Assembly (NCBI RefSeq): GCF_029626225.1
Contig: NZ_JARUBP010000001.1
Span: 930,001-994,000 of the forward strand
Direction: 5' to 3'
DNA: 64,000 nt
From: Asanoa sp. WMMD1127
Lineage (GTDB): Bacteria > Actinomycetota > Actinomycetes > Mycobacteriales > Micromonosporaceae
Positions 63,221-64,000 of this stretch are shown in pieces. Position numbers and translations under genes: made by a program. The notes beneath the pieces are model-generated. The model searched no databases, had not been told where the DNA came from, and was given only the letters and a program-made list of their open reading frames with translations. Numbering within the stretch: position 1 is the first letter of the stretch; each line of letters opens with the position of its first letter.

Positions 63221-63997
63221 ATGAATGTCTCCGCGAATTACGAAACAGACCAGAACCTCCGGACCCGGCAGGGCATCTGGGCGTACGGTGCCGGCGCCCC
63301 ACTGGTTGATCGGGTGTTGGATCTGGCCGCGGTGGCGGAGACGGCGACCACGGTCGACGTGGGCTGCGGAAACGGCGGTTATCTGGCGCGCCTCCGGCAG
63401 CGCGGGCACCGCGGGTCGCTGCTCGGCGTCGACCTGTCGCCCGGGATGGCGGCCAAGGCCGGGGCGGCGTCCGGCGCGACCACCGCGGTCGCGGACGTTC
63501 AGTTCCTTCCCCTGCGCACCGGCGTCGCCGACCTCACGCTCGCGCCGCACATGCTCTACCACGTCCCTGACATCCCCCTGGCCATCGCCGAGATCCGGCG
63601 CATCACCGCCCCCAGCGGCCGCGCGGTGATCGTCACCAACACCCCCCGGCATGCGTACGAGGTGCACGCGATGTTCGCCGGGGTCACGGCCGATCTTCTG
63701 GGTCGCGCGGCCACCATCGCCTGGGACGGCCCGCGGTTCCGCAGCGACCAGGCCGAGGAGCTGCTGCCCGCCGCGTTCGACGTGGTCGAGCGACACGACC
63801 TCGGCCGGGTGTCCGCGGTGCCGGCGGCGGCCGCGGTCAGCGGCTATGTGGGCAGCCTGCCGCCCGACGCGTTGGGTGTGCCGGCGGACCGGCGGGCCGA
63901 GGTGCTGGCCGAGCTGGAGCGGCGGGTGGCCGCGCACATCGCGGCCCACGGCAGCTTCGAGGTGACCAGCGGAGCGGTCGCTTTCGTCTGCCGGTGA
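63221..63997 (+). CDS. Class I SAM-dependent methyltransferase
   Basis: 258-residue UbiE-like methyltransferase. Motif I TVDVGCGNGGYLARLRQRG, motif II GVDLSPGMAAKAG, motif post-II FLPLRTGVADLTLAPHMLYHVPD and ITAPSGRAVIVTNT are typical of Methyltransf_11. The C-terminal helical region has no recognisable substrate motif. ATG at 63221, divergent from the DUF1707 gene. The stop lies four bases from the window end, so the gene is complete. Confidence 0.86.
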   Translation: MNVSANYETDQNLRTRQGIWAYGAGAPLVDRVLDLAAVAETATTVDVGCGNGGYLARLRQRGHRGSLLGVDLSPGMAAKAGAASGATTAVADVQFLPLRTGVADLTLAPHMLYHVPDIPLAIAEIRRITAPSGRAVIVTNTPRHAYEVHAMFAGVTADLLGRAATIAWDGPRFRSDQAEELLPAAFDVVERHDLGRVSAVPAAAAVSGYVGSLPPDALGVPADRRAEVLAELERRVAAHIAAHGSFEVTSGAVAFVCR

Positions 63998-64000
63998 GGT

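Overview
The window is high-GC actinobacterial DNA. Several signs point to Micromonosporaceae or a close relative: Wbl and BldM-type regulators beside guaB, a GroEL with a His-rich tail, CIRCE control of groESL, DUF1707, DUF1023 and F420-LLM proteins, and a GGAAGGG-type intergenic repeat I associate with that family. The backbone follows the Mycobacterium tuberculosis Rv3410c-Rv3462c order: guaB3-guaB-DUF5319-whiB-groEL-groES-tsaD-rimI-tsaB-tsaE-alr-nnrD/E-acpS-glmS-glmM-rpsI-rplM-truA-rplQ-rpoA-rpsD-rpsK-rpsM-rpmJ-infA. Accessory genes are inserted between these blocks. No rRNA, tRNA, CRISPR array, prophage or transposase was seen.

Positions 1-10.4 kb hold an M1 peptidase cut by the window edge, a TMEM175-type channel, the two IMP dehydrogenase paralogs, a divergent pair of developmental-type regulators (BldM-like, WhiB/WhiD-like), a membrane-bound molybdenum oxidoreductase and groESL. 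The groES promoter sits between two CIRCE operators. Positions 10.6-17.6 kb hold a THUMP-like methyltransferase, ybaK, a 1.4-kb gene-free repeat region bounded by inverted structured elements, and a xylose-type ABC importer. Positions 17.6-21 kb encode a heterodimeric ABC exporter whose two ATPase domains have decayed in complementary ways.

Positions 21-28.7 kb form one tightly overlapping minus-strand operon: acpS, nnrD/E, alr, alpha/beta hydrolase, tsaE, ung, tsaB, rimI, tsaD, small protein. It combines the t6A tRNA-modification genes with D-alanine supply, NAD(P)HX repair, acyl-carrier activation and uracil repair. Positions 28.8-39.7 kb hold a WXG100-like protein with a DUF1023 hydrolase, an F420-LLM oxidoreductase with a Gly/Ala/Ser repeat inserted in its barrel, glmS, an MmpS-like protein with a long proline-rich arm, a DrrAB-type exporter with a divergent TetR regulator, and a DapC-like aminotransferase.

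Positions 39.7-47.7 kb hold glmM, rpsI-rplM, a HemD/winged-helix fusion, a MazEF-type toxin-antitoxin pair, a large membrane protein with a disordered tail, and thiD. Positions 47.8-57.8 kb hold an envelope-glycan cluster (GT2, GT-C, methyltransferase, glycosyltransferase, flippase-like membrane protein), an ABC-F ATPase and an RsmC-like methyltransferase. Positions 57.8-62.6 kb are the alpha ribosomal operon from infA to truA, followed by a second DUF1707 protein and a methyltransferase.

The most unusual non-coding feature is the 12278-13690 region. Two diverged inverted copies of a roughly 180-bp hairpin element share a 22-bp terminus and a nearly identical loop, and their stems differ only by compensated base changes. 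Each copy lies immediately 3' of one of two convergent genes.
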